Assembly (NCBI GenBank): GCA_964609385.1
Contig: CAZSSM010000142.1
Span: 1-11,652 of the forward strand
Reading direction: 5' to 3'
From: CAZSSM01 sp964609385
Lineage (GTDB): Bacteria > Planctomycetota > Planctomycetia > Isosphaerales > Isosphaeraceae
Length of the DNA: 11,652 nt
Made by a program: the position numbers and the translations under genes
In this document: one piece after another, positions 1 through 7,467 of the stretch
Position numbering within the stretch: position 1 is the stretch's first letter
Layout of the letters: every line of letters starts with the position of its first letter
The notes under the pieces: model-generated
Seen by the model: the letters and a program-made list of their open reading frames with translations, nothing else
Database searches by the model: none
Told to the model about the DNA's origin: nothing

Positions 1-78
1 GCCTGCCAGGCCCCGCTCGACGACCTCGCCCCCGAGCAGGTCGAGCTCCGCGACCAGTACCGGACATGGGAGATTTAG
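1..78 (+). CDS. C-terminal tail of an unidentified protein (5' end outside window)
   Basis: Frame 1 is open from the first base to a TAG at 76-78 and encodes 25 residues ending in RDQYRTWEI. Codons strongly prefer G or C in the third position, as in the other genes here, and the tail is rich in charged residues (LDDLAPEQVELRD), so it looks like the end of a real gene. No domain can be recognised from so short a piece. A tandem 8-base near-repeat (TTAGTAG twice, 75-89) overlaps the stop codon. Confidence 0.5.
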   Translation, partial: ACQAPLDDLAPEQVELRDQYRTWEI

Positions 79-160
79 TAGATTAGTAGCGAACAGTTTG
101 AGTAGCCAAGGCTTCGAGGTGGCCGTCAGAGCATTTCGACCAAGGCGAGGAAACTGACTA

Positions 161-935
161 ATGAACAAAAGAGTGGTGACCATCAGCGTGAACTGCGCTT
201 GCATCGCCTTGGCTTGTGCCATTGTTTTGGGCGGACTCAAGGTTCACTACGGATCGCTGGATGCCGCTCTCGCGTTCCTCCGCAACGATCGACCAAGATG
301 AATCTTTTTCCGATTATTACCAGCGATTCCGTGACGGACTAATAGATGCTCCATATGCCCTACATCATCTAACATTGCACGAATTGCTTAGTAGCCCTGG
401 GTTGTCTTTCTCGGATATCGTCGATGAATCAAGCGGCGGTGAGGTCCGCTTCGAGTTCCAACTAAGGCTCCCCCAGTGGTCCCAAGAAGTCGAACCGATC
501 AGGGGCTGGTGGAGTTCCGATCCCGGGCGATCGTGGGCGATCACCAGCTATGAGGTCTCTTACCCGGGCTCCTACGCCAAGTTCGGGATAACGACTTATC
601 GTGACGGTGAACCCGGCCACCCGATCCCCGACCGAGTCCGAATGACGTGCATTTGGAATGAAGAACGAAGTAAACGAGAAGTGAATTTCGAGTTCCAGCA
701 ATATCTGGTTGACGAGATCGATGACCATGGTCTTTCAGCATCCGACTATGGGGTGGCTGGCGTGCCCGATCGTCCAAGTGACACGGGCGCCATCTCGACC
801 GTCGCGATGGCTTCCCTCGGGTGCCTTGGCTTGTGTCTGGCTTTTTTCCTCCGACGATTGTCCTGGTCGCGTGTGCCGGGACCCGATGAGATGACCCGCG
901 ATGACGAAAAGGCGTACCCCGATGATCGCTCCTAA
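161..935 (+). CDS. Hypothetical membrane-anchored protein, apparently frameshifted near 290
   Basis: I do not recognise a family. Translation from the ATG at 161 gives a signal-anchor-like start (MNKRVVTISV, then a hydrophobic Ala/Cys/Leu stretch to about residue 25) and runs to LRNDRPR before a TGA at 299-301. From about 291 the neighbouring frame continues as DQDESFSDYYQRF and stays open to 935. Joining the two needs one +1 shift (one surplus base near 290-297). The ATG at 161 has a GGCGAGG ribosome-binding site 10 bases upstream. The alternative GTG at 216 lies inside the hydrophobic segment of the other frame and has no obvious site. The body is a roughly 170-residue soluble region with Trp- and Tyr-rich stretches (GWWSSDPGRSW, SYEVSYPGSY). 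A second hydrophobic helix (AISTVAMASLGCLGLCLAFF) precedes an Arg-rich tail. The 3' end overlaps the next gene by 35 bases, which implies one transcript. Confidence 0.6.
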
Positions 936-1965
936 TCATCAGACCGTGTCGCACGATCGTTCTTCTCGAGCCTTCACACTGATTGAGCTCCTGGTTGTCA
1001 TTGCAATCATCGCAGCGCTAATCACGTTGCTCCTTCCGGCGGTCCAGAGCGCGAGGGAGGCGGCTCGACGGGCCGCCTGCTTGAACAATCTGAAACAGCT
1101 CGGCATCGCGCTCCACAATTACCACGGAGCCCATGGGGCGGTGGTCTCAGGGCGGATCACCTCTTTCGCAGCATCATCAACGTCCACCCCTTTGGATGGG
1201 GGACTGAACACTCCCTGGTCTGCGCTCATCCTCGGACACATCGAGCAGGCCGCTCTGCATTCCAGCTTCAATTTCGAGTTAGGCGCTGAAGGCCTTGAGA
1301 ACCGGGGATCTCATGCGAACGCGACGGTCATGGGAACGCGGCTCGAGATGTTCCAATGTCCCAGTGATACCACGAATCCCTTTCGTTTCCCCGACGACTA
1401 TCGCGGTGGAGCGTTGCGACCGTTCGAGTGGGCGCGCGGCAATTATGCCGCGAACTGGGGCAACACCATCTACGTTCAGATCGATCTCCGAAAAGACGGA
1501 GCTGCCGACCACCGTCGATCCCCATTCAGTCTGAGGACATCGACTCGGTTCGCGGATGTGAGGGATGGGCTGAGCCAGACGGTCTTCTTCGCCGAGATCC
1601 TCCAAGGCGAAGGCACCGACTTACGGGGTGCGATTTGGACGGCCTACCCCGGGGGATCGGCCTACTCGAGCGGCGTCTTGCCGAATGGACAAATCCACAT
1701 CCATGGCCTGGGCACTGCGGGGGATGCCCTAATGGATCCGGGTCTCTGCGTCAATCAGCCTCAGCTTGGATTACCTTGCGACGGAGACGATACGTCGAGC
1801 CCCAGCCGATCCTATGCAGCATCACGTTCACGTCATCCCGGAGGAACGAACGTCCTCATGGGCGATGGATCTGCTCGCTTCGTCACGGAGACGGTCGATG
1901 TCGAGACCTGGCTGGCGATCCATTCGATCGCCGGCAGGGAAATCCTGAGCAATGACGAGTTCTAG
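901..1965 (+). CDS. DUF1559 prepilin-like exported protein
   Basis: A 354-residue protein with the planctomycete DUF1559 plan. The N-terminus has a type IV pilin-like methylation motif (RA/FTLIELLVVIAIIAAL, F at about residue 25), followed by LLLPAVQSAREAARR and the family sequence CLNNLKQLGIALHNYH. The C-terminus carries the prepilin-associated H-X9-DG motif: H312, then PGGTNVLMG, then DG at 322-323. Family knowledge: these proteins are processed by a prepilin peptidase and have a pseudopilin-like helix and a globular surface domain. They occur in many copies in planctomycetes and their exact role is unsettled. The start at 901 overlaps the previous gene. The ATG at 922 is equally plausible, with AAGGCG about 10 bases upstream. 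The TAG at 1963-1965 overlaps the next gene, so the three genes probably form an operon. No internal damage is seen. Confidence 0.93.
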   Translation: MTKRRTPMIAPNHQTVSHDRSSRAFTLIELLVVIAIIAALITLLLPAVQSAREAARRAACLNNLKQLGIALHNYHGAHGAVVSGRITSFAASSTSTPLDGGLNTPWSALILGHIEQAALHSSFNFELGAEGLENRGSHANATVMGTRLEMFQCPSDTTNPFRFPDDYRGGALRPFEWARGNYAANWGNTIYVQIDLRKDGAADHRRSPFSLRTSTRFADVRDGLSQTVFFAEILQGEGTDLRGAIWTAYPGGSAYSSGVLPNGQIHIHGLGTAGDALMDPGLCVNQPQLGLPCDGDDTSSPSRSYAASRSRHPGGTNVLMGDGSARFVTETVDVETWLAIHSIAGREILSNDEF

Positions 1966-2788
1966 GCCAATGAAGACATTCATTTCTCCGTTTGAAGTCC
2001 TCGGGATGACCCTTTCGTCGGTGCTGACGGTTGCGGCGGTCCTCAAGGCCCACCAGATCCTTGTTCGTGGCTATTCAATAGGGTCCGCCTTCTTCGATTG
2101 GGCATTGATCGCCTTCGAGCTATCGCTTGCCGTCTGGTTCCTCTCCGGACGACACGGGAAACTCCTGAAATGGTTCGGCTGTTCGGTCTTTTCGGTCTTC
2201 TCGTTGGCGACGTTGCATAAGGCCCTTTCAGGCGACGCTTCATGCGGTTGCTTCGGCGAAGCGTCCATCGATCCACGATTGACCTTCGCCTTCGACTTCG
2301 CGGCGACCGTCCTCTTGGCCCTCTGCCCGCCCTCGCCGGCCCGTCTGCATCCGCTTTCTCGGGTCAGTGGTGCCTTGTTCATCGCGTCGATCCTATTCGT
2401 ATCGCTGGTCGGCGGACGGACCTCGGATGAGCTCAGATCGATCGAACCGGCCGAATGGATTGGCCGGCCGATGCCGATCGCCGACGCAGTCCGCTCATCG
2501 CATGATCTATCCCGCGGTCACTGGGAGATCATTTTCTATCGGGCCGGGTGCGGTGATTGCCTCGACGTGATCGAACAATATGCTAAAGGGATCGGGCGAA
2601 GCCCCGCCGGGTCCCGCCCTATTTTCGTGCATGTCCCGCCCCATGGCTCGAATTCCCCAGTCGAAGCCGACTACCCGGCCCTCCGCTTCGGCACACTTGA
2701 CGACTCGTCCGCTTGGATGGTGGAGACGCCGCTCTATTTGGAGATCAAGGACCTTGAAGTGAAAGGTTTTAAATCACACACACAATGA
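1952..2788 (+). CDS. MauE/DoxX-type redox membrane protein fused to a thioredoxin-like domain
   Basis: A 278-residue protein in two parts. Residues 12-150 hold about four to five hydrophobic segments. After the third comes the MauE/DoxX signature GDASCGCFGEA (Cys98, Cys100), followed by a segment starting IDPRLTFAFDFAA. Residues 165-278 look like a thioredoxin fold: strand WEIIFY, active-site-like CGDC (200-203), and VETP with a possible cis-proline at 260. MauE relatives are linked to disulfide or electron transfer in periplasmic protein maturation; that role here is inferred from the family. The first ATG overlaps the DUF1559 stop by 14 bases, and an ATG at 1970 (MKTFISPF) is an alternative start just beyond it. 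This suggests translational coupling and a shared task with the pilin-like protein. The last residues (GFKSHTQ) come from AT-rich and CA-repeat sequence unlike the rest of the gene, so the extreme C-terminus may be altered. Confidence 0.85.
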   Translation: MTSSRPMKTFISPFEVLGMTLSSVLTVAAVLKAHQILVRGYSIGSAFFDWALIAFELSLAVWFLSGRHGKLLKWFGCSVFSVFSLATLHKALSGDASCGCFGEASIDPRLTFAFDFAATVLLALCPPSPARLHPLSRVSGALFIASILFVSLVGGRTSDELRSIEPAEWIGRPMPIADAVRSSHDLSRGHWEIIFYRAGCGDCLDVIEQYAKGIGRSPAGSRPIFVHVPPHGSNSPVEADYPALRFGTLDDSSAWMVETPLYLEIKDLEVKGFKSHTQ

Positions 2789-2821
2789 ACTTATTACAAA
2801 CATAAATTAACGCGTGTGTGA
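2774..2821 (+). repeat. Inverted repeat at the 3' end of the MauE-thioredoxin gene
   Basis: TCACACAC (2774-2781) and GTGTGTGA (2814-2821) are perfect 8-base arms around a 32-base AT-rich loop. The left arm is part of a CA run that codes for the last residues of the preceding gene, and the stop codon (2786-2788) lies in the loop. There is no run of T after the right arm, so it is not a classical intrinsic terminator. It may still protect the transcript end or mark a junction. Confidence 0.45.
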
Positions 2822-2906
2822 AATCTAGAATTTGTTCAACTATGACAATCAGTGTCGGAGTCGGCAATACGCTACAGCTAGGCGAGTCCTCCAACCAGTC
2901 CTTGCC

Positions 2907-2924
2907 TCCTCCATCGCTGGAGGA
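2907..2924. other. Short perfect stem-loop between convergent genes
   Basis: TCCTCCA (2907-2913) and TGGAGGA (2918-2924) form a 7-base stem with the tetraloop TCGC, midway between two convergent genes. The position fits a transcription-end structure serving either strand. Neither side has a T-run, so termination is only suggested. Nothing else is apparent in 2789-2977. Confidence 0.35.
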
Positions 2925-2977
2925 TATACAGCTCAATCGCTCGGTGTGCCCCGCTTTCTCCTATGAGGTTTCCCCGT

Positions 2978-3607
2978 TTAGAAGGACTTAACGAACCAGT
3001 AGAGGAGCATCGCGACGATCCAAGCGATCCCGAGCGCACGTCCGGCTCGGTCGATCCAACTCGGCTCCGGGTGCCACCGCCCGCCTACCCAGAGGAGGAT
3101 CCAAGCTACGAAGACTGCCTGGCCGGGATGTGCTGACTTTATCATTAAATTATTAGTAAAAATTAAAAGTTTTTTTAGGCCCCATGGAGTGAACAGATTG
3201 GTCGTCAACTCCGGTCTGTTGAGGACGGTTACGGTCATGAAGATCACCATTCGGCCGATGGTCGTCCCGATCGGGATCAGGGCAGCGGCGCAGGCGACGA
3301 GTCCTGGCTGACACCACATACGGCGACGGCCCGGTCGTGGGGCGACCAGCCTGAGGGCCACGATCCCGGCGCACCAAGCGGTCAGGATTGGATCGCACGT
3401 CGAGACAAACCAGTGCGCCAAGAGGGTGAGTCGCTCGTACCAGCCGAGTTCGCTGCCCGACCAGATCGCTATCCAGATCTTTCCAAGATCGCGATCCGAG
3501 AAATCGAATTTCCATTTGCAGATTGCCAGCCCGAGGGCGGTCGCGGCCACAAGCAGCAAGATATCGCTGACCCGAAGTTGTCGGCGCGCTTCTCGGTATC
3601 CTGACAT
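2978..3607 (-). CDS. Multi-pass membrane protein of unknown function
   Basis: I do not recognise a characterised family. The 209-residue product has about five hydrophobic helices: residues 15-31, 72-89, 102-129, 162-175 and 188-206. The start MSGYREARRQLRVSDILLLVA, with a basic stretch followed by a V-A-A-T-A-L-G-L-A helix, resembles the first helix of many small planctomycete membrane proteins. The ATG (complement of 3605-3607) has a textbook AGGAGGAA ribosome-binding site 9 bases upstream, so this start is well supported. Most codons are GC-rich, but residues 144-157 (LKKLLIFTNNLMIK) are encoded by almost pure A/T codons, including a run of seven A on the coding strand. The gene converges on the upstream cassette and diverges from the large cytochrome gene, so it is probably transcribed alone. 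Confidence 0.8.
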   Translation of the reverse strand: MSGYREARRQLRVSDILLLVAATALGLAICKWKFDFSDRDLGKIWIAIWSGSELGWYERLTLLAHWFVSTCDPILTAWCAGIVALRLVAPRPGRRRMWCQPGLVACAAALIPIGTTIGRMVIFMTVTVLNRPELTTNLFTPWGLKKLLIFTNNLMIKSAHPGQAVFVAWILLWVGGRWHPEPSWIDRAGRALGIAWIVAMLLYWFVKSF

Positions 3608-3614
3608 AGATCCA

Positions 3615-3622
3615 TTCCTCCT
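3615..3622 (-). promoter_or_regulatory. Strong ribosome-binding site for the membrane protein gene
   Basis: On the minus strand this reads AGGAGGAA. Its AGGAGG core ends 9 bases before the ATG. It is the strongest Shine-Dalgarno match in the window and it settles the start of the gene. Confidence 0.75.
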
Positions 3623-3944
3623 GGTTGCGGTTTCGCGGAGACGAGAACGCCGCGATATGGATCGTTATGGAACCGAACGAGATTCCACTCGAAACTGCCC
3701 GAGCAGGAGCGAGCTCAACTGGTTATCCGAGCGATTGCGAGTGATGTCGATCCTGCGCGGTCATGGTCGCAGGAACATGAAAAGTATTCGAACGCGGCCG
3801 AGGAGACCAAAATCGCCTCCCCATTCTGTACCAGGATAATGCTAGCTGCGAAGACCGCGTACCGGGAATCCCCTCATCAGCAAATGAGTGGCCTGATTCC
3901 TGGTCGCGTATGAGAGAACTGAGCGATCCGGAAGAGTAGCTACC
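3623..3944. other. Divergent leader region with nested inverted repeats, no clear gene
   Basis: The space between the divergent membrane protein and cytochrome genes should hold both promoters, but no convincing -35/-10 pair is visible. ACCAGGA (3830-3836) and TCCTGGT (3898-3904) are perfect 7-base arms. They enclose CTCAT (3873-3877) and ATGAG (3884-3888) with a 6-base loop, so a nested fold is possible. One plus frame (3605-3913) is open without a credible start and is treated as doubtful. Confidence 0.35.
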
Positions 3945-3945
3945 G

Positions 3946-3970
3946 GGTCTGTAAAACAAGATTACAGACC
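3946..3970 (+). promoter_or_regulatory. Perfect 9-base inverted repeat just upstream of the cytochrome gene
   Basis: GGTCTGTAA (3946-3954) and TTACAGACC (3962-3970) are exact complements around the 7-base loop AACAAGA. The repeat ends 30 bases before the ATG at 4001. The heptamer GAGTAGC lies on both sides as a direct repeat (3934-3940 and 3971-3977). The position suits either an operator for a dimeric regulator or a leader hairpin. The AGGA at 3991-3994 serves as ribosome-binding site. Confidence 0.5.
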
Positions 3971-4000
3971 GAGTAGCCACACACCGCGTGAGGATAACCG

Positions 4001-7000
4001 ATGACACGGATCGCAATCGCGCTCGCCCTCACCGCCCTCCTCGGCGTCGGCTTCGTGCCGAACTCGGCCGAACCGGAACGCACCTCCAATTCCCGGGCCT
4101 CCACGAACCCGAACACCGACATCTCGGCGAATACCCCCCACCCTCAACCGCCGGCGACCATCGGGCATCCCACGTTCCTGAGCCCGCACGCCTCGCCGAT
4201 CGCCGTGCACGGCGACCTCGTCTTCGTCGTGAATACGCCGGCCGACACCGTCGACGTCCTCGACACCGACACGCGCACCGTCCGCGTTCGGATCAACGTC
4301 GGCATCGATCCGGTCGGAATCGCTGTCCGGCCCGATGGCAAGGAGGCTTGGGTCGCGAACCACATCTCCGATTCGGTGAGCGTCATCGATACCGATCCGA
4401 CCAGCTCGACCTACCTTCGGGTCATCGCCACCATTCAGGAGATCGATCCGGCCACCAAGGCGACCCGCTTCGACGAACCGGTCGGGATCGCCTTCGCCAG
4501 TGACGCCAAGGCTTACGTCGCTCTCTCATCGGAGAATCAGATCGCCGTCATCGATGTCGAGACCCGCGAGGTGACCAAGCGGCTCACCATCACAGCGCAG
4601 GACCCACGAGCCATCACCGTCCGTGGCGATCGCCTGTACGTCCTCCCGTTCGAGTCCAACAACCAGACCCAGATCTCCGGCGGGACCGGTTCGTTGGATG
4701 ATGACTTGAACACCTTCGATGCACGGCAACACATCCTGGAAAACAACAACGTGCTGTCGCTGGGTGCGGTCGTCGACATCGTCAAACACCCGAGGATCCC
4801 GGACCGGGACCTCTATGTCTTCGACACGGAGACCGACGAACTTGTCGAGACCGTCGACTCGCTGGGGACGCTGCTCTATGGGGTGACCGTCGACTCGCAT
4901 GGCCGGGTCTTCGTCGCCCAGACCGACGCGCGCAACGAGATCAACGGCCGCTCCGGGACGCAGGGACACGGCCTGGCCGAGCTGGAGAACCGCGCCTTCC
5001 TGAACCAGATCACGACGGTCGATCTGAGCGGCGACTCGCCCATCGCCCCCGAACGGATCGACCTCGAGCCCTTACCCCCGGAACACCCGGAACCAGGGAT
5101 GGCCCTGGCCACGCCGTTCGCGATTCAGATCAGCGACGACGATGCGACCCTGGTCGTCTCGGCTGCCGGTTCGGACCAACTCGTCACCGTCGATGCGGTC
5201 AGCGGCGCGGTGCTCGGGCGCGTTGAGGTCGATGCCGTGCCGCGCGGGATCGCCTTGGAGTGCGACCCCGACGGCGGACTGTCCCAGGCCTGGGTCCTCA
5301 ATGCCGTCGCCAATACGGTGTCTCTGGTCGATTTGAACGACCCAGATCACCCCGAAGTGCTCGAGACCATCGCGTTGGCCGATCCGACGCATCCGGTGGT
5401 CAAGCGCGGACGCATCGCCTTCAACTCGGCCAAGGCCTCCACGACCAGCACCTTCTCCTGCGCGAGTTGCCACCCCGACGGTCACACCGACCAGTTGGTC
5501 TGGGTCCTGGACACCCCGATCGTCACCGGCGGCGATCAGATCATGCCCCGCTCGACGATGCCGGCGCGCGGCCTCCGCGACACCGCCCCCTATCACTGGG
5601 ACGGCATCCCAGGCGACCCTTATGGCGGCAATAACAGCGCCAATGTGTATGGTCATGACGACCCCAACAGCAACCCCGATGACCCGGCCAGCAGCACCCG
5701 GCACTTGGTCGACGGCGGCCTGGCCTCGACCATGAAGTTGGTGGGCGACCCGACGGTCAACGACGAAGGCAAGCCTGGGGCACTAACAGCGGCCGAGCGC
5801 GACGCCATGGCCACGTTCCTCCTCAGCATCCCGTATCCCCCCGCCCAGCGCCGAGCCTATACCAACGTCCTCTCGGAACAGGCCGAGAACGGCTTCCGGC
5901 TCTTCCACATCGAAGGGGACTTCCAGGGCGGGCCCCGACCCAACGTCTGCGGCGACTGCCACCGGATGCCCTTCTGGGTCAGCACCAACACGCCCGGCAC
6001 TGGGATGGACGCCCCCACCTGGCGAGGCGCCTATGACCGCTGGCTGATCCTTCCCCAAGGTCGGCTCAACCTGATCGACTTCGACTTCTATCGCAATATC
6101 GCCGAGCGCGGGATCCCCGAACGGAACCTCTGGGCCTTCTCGTGGGGCGGACGTGAGCGGTTCAATCCCGTCTGGGACATGGTTCTCGAAGGGAGCACCG
6201 GGTACTCCGGTTCCTTCGCGCGTCAGGTCACGCTCAACCAGCAATCGGCCGACGACGCTTTGACGGTCGACCTGCTGGACGCCCTCGAACTCTCGGCCGT
6301 TGAGGGCGGCGTCGTGCTCCAGGGCGAAGGCGTCTTCCTCAACGGTCAGGACGGAGGCGTCAAGCCCGTGGCGCTCCAGTTCGACGCCCAGTACCGGGGC
6401 GGCACCTACGTCGAGCGGCTCGGCGATCGCGAGGCCTTCGGCCGCGACGAACTGCTCGCGCTCGCCTCGGATGGCCGTTTCGTCGGGACCTTCACCGCGC
6501 GTCACGGGGTAAACGCCGATGTCGACCACCCACAACCGGCCCTCTGGACCCTCGGCCCGATCCACGAACAACGCGGGCGCCAGGACTTCCCCGTCCTGTA
6601 CGGCGACAACGCCACGATGACGATCAGCGGACGTCACATCCACGACGATGCGCATTTGATCGTCGATGGCCGACGCGTCCCGGGGACCTTGAGCGTCGAC
6701 GGCGAGACTCTCGAGATCACCTTGGAGAACGTGCCCGCGATCGGGATGCACCTGCTCCAGGTCCAGAATCCGGACGGTCTGTTCAGCAACGACTTCATCT
6801 TCCACGTCACCGAGGACTCTGAGGGCGCGGAGGCCCTCCGTCGACGAGCCAACGGCACCCCTGACGGCGAGTCGCTGAGCGACGTCCTGCGCGAATCCGG
6901 TTGGGACCGGATCGTGGGGACCTGGGTCGACGCCGGCACGCAGGGCGAGGCCCTCAGGATCACCTACGCCTGGAAGATCGAGGGCATGGTGCTCGAGATC

Positions 7001-7288
7001 ACCAACCATGAGCGCACGAAGGAATCGGTCGCTCTCATGGGGATCAACGGCAACACCGGTCAGGTCTATCACATGGGCGGGGACAGTGAGGGGACGGCGT
7101 TCCTCGGCGAATGGCAGTTCGAGGAGGAGGGTGATGCCGTTCTCGAACTCGGATATTCCGGCCGCAACGGTTCCGAGGGTCGGGTGACGGTCCGCTATCG
7201 CCTCGACGATGATGATGAAATGACCCTGACCCTCGAGTTGCCGCAGCCGATCACCGTCGAACTGATCCGGACCAAGTCGGGACGGTAA
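4001..7288 (+). CDS. Exported YVTN beta-propeller / di-haem cytochrome c / IPT-like / lipocalin-like protein
   Basis: A 1095-residue protein with a signal peptide (MTRIAIALALTALLGVGF) and a low-complexity linker to about residue 58. Residues 60-470 form a YVTN-type beta-propeller; visible blades include AWVANHISDSVSVIDTD (117-132) and AYVALSSENQIAVIDVETR (171-189). Two CXXCH haem sites follow: CASCH (487-491) and CGDCH (650-654). The segment between them (RSTMPARGLRDTAPYHWDG, from 517) resembles di-haem cytochromes of the MauG/cytochrome-peroxidase kind, with Met520 a possible axial ligand. Residues 865-937 look like an IPT/TIG-type beta domain (NPDGLFSNDFIFHV at its end). Residues 965-1092 look like a lipocalin-type barrel beginning WDRIVGTW. 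The likely role is periplasmic or surface electron transfer or oxidation; the substrate is unknown. The ATG is supported by AGGA 6 bases upstream. The gene is intact and high-GC throughout, and appears monocistronic. Confidence 0.88.
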   Translation: MTRIAIALALTALLGVGFVPNSAEPERTSNSRASTNPNTDISANTPHPQPPATIGHPTFLSPHASPIAVHGDLVFVVNTPADTVDVLDTDTRTVRVRINVGIDPVGIAVRPDGKEAWVANHISDSVSVIDTDPTSSTYLRVIATIQEIDPATKATRFDEPVGIAFASDAKAYVALSSENQIAVIDVETREVTKRLTITAQDPRAITVRGDRLYVLPFESNNQTQISGGTGSLDDDLNTFDARQHILENNNVLSLGAVVDIVKHPRIPDRDLYVFDTETDELVETVDSLGTLLYGVTVDSHGRVFVAQTDARNEINGRSGTQGHGLAELENRAFLNQITTVDLSGDSPIAPERIDLEPLPPEHPEPGMALATPFAIQISDDDATLVVSAAGSDQLVTVDAVSGAVLGRVEVDAVPRGIALECDPDGGLSQAWVLNAVANTVSLVDLNDPDHPEVLETIALADPTHPVVKRGRIAFNSAKASTTSTFSCASCHPDGHTDQLVWVLDTPIVTGGDQIMPRSTMPARGLRDTAPYHWDGIPGDPYGGNNSANVYGHDDPNSNPDDPASSTRHLVDGGLASTMKLVGDPTVNDEGKPGALTAAERDAMATFLLSIPYPPAQRRAYTNVLSEQAENGFRLFHIEGDFQGGPRPNVCGDCHRMPFWVSTNTPGTGMDAPTWRGAYDRWLILPQGRLNLIDFDFYRNIAERGIPERNLWAFSWGGRERFNPVWDMVLEGSTGYSGSFARQVTLNQQSADDALTVDLLDALELSAVEGGVVLQGEGVFLNGQDGGVKPVALQFDAQYRGGTYVERLGDREAFGRDELLALASDGRFVGTFTARHGVNADVDHPQPALWTLGPIHEQRGRQDFPVLYGDNATMTISGRHIHDDAHLIVDGRRVPGTLSVDGETLEITLENVPAIGMHLLQVQNPDGLFSNDFIFHVTEDSEGAEALRRRANGTPDGESLSDVLRESGWDRIVGTWVDAGTQGEALRITYAWKIEGMVLEITNHERTKESVALMGINGNTGQVYHMGGDSEGTAFLGEWQFEEEGDAVLELGYSGRNGSEGRVTVRYRLDDDDEMTLTLELPQPITVELIRTKSGR

Positions 7289-7298
7289 TCGTCCTCCG

Positions 7299-7321
7299 TC
7301 GACCGGCAATAAGTCGGTCGA
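7299..7321. other. Stem-loop after the cytochrome gene
   Basis: TCGACCG (7299-7305) and CGGTCGA (7315-7321) form a 7-base stem with a 9-base loop, 10 bases past the stop codon. A short A-run follows instead of a T-run, so it is not a standard intrinsic terminator. Its place suggests a transcript-end structure. Confidence 0.4.
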
Positions 7322-7450
7322 AAAATCGGGAACCATCGACCGCCCGCGCGCCTTTAGTCCATGACCCCGTGGTGATCGGGGGAGGCAACCTCGACACTTG
7401 GATGTCGGGGTTGGTCCCCGATCGCGGGGTTTGCTCGGGACCAGACGTGC

Positions 7451-7467
7451 GGGAGGGCGGTGCGTTG
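7451..7467 (+). promoter_or_regulatory. Ribosome-binding site and TTG start of the sigma factor gene
   Basis: GGGAGG (7451-7456) lies 8 bases before a TTG at 7465-7467. Starting there gives MAVTDRTSGGAPRHLRILFD, which matches the usual N-terminus of planctomycete ECF factors. The open frame extends back to a GTG at 7369, but that would add 32 residues with no family resemblance and no good binding site. Confidence 0.6.

Noticed and set aside
3605..3913. Open plus-strand frame containing LPEQERAQLVIRAIASDVD, faintly like the start of an addiction-module component protein
   Set aside because: No usable start codon before the similar part, no ribosome-binding site, mixed third-position bias, and no matching toxin gene nearby.
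5783..7336. Long minus-strand open frame of 517 codons opposite the cytochrome gene
   Set aside because: It mirrors the GC-rich third positions of the plus-strand gene, has an Asp/Val/Gly-rich composition typical of such shadows, and no recognisable domain. The plus strand has a signal peptide and haem motifs.
7369..7464. Upstream extension of the sigma factor from a GTG at 7369
   Set aside because: The extra 32 residues have no family resemblance, and the TTG at 7465 has a good ribosome-binding site and a typical N-terminus.
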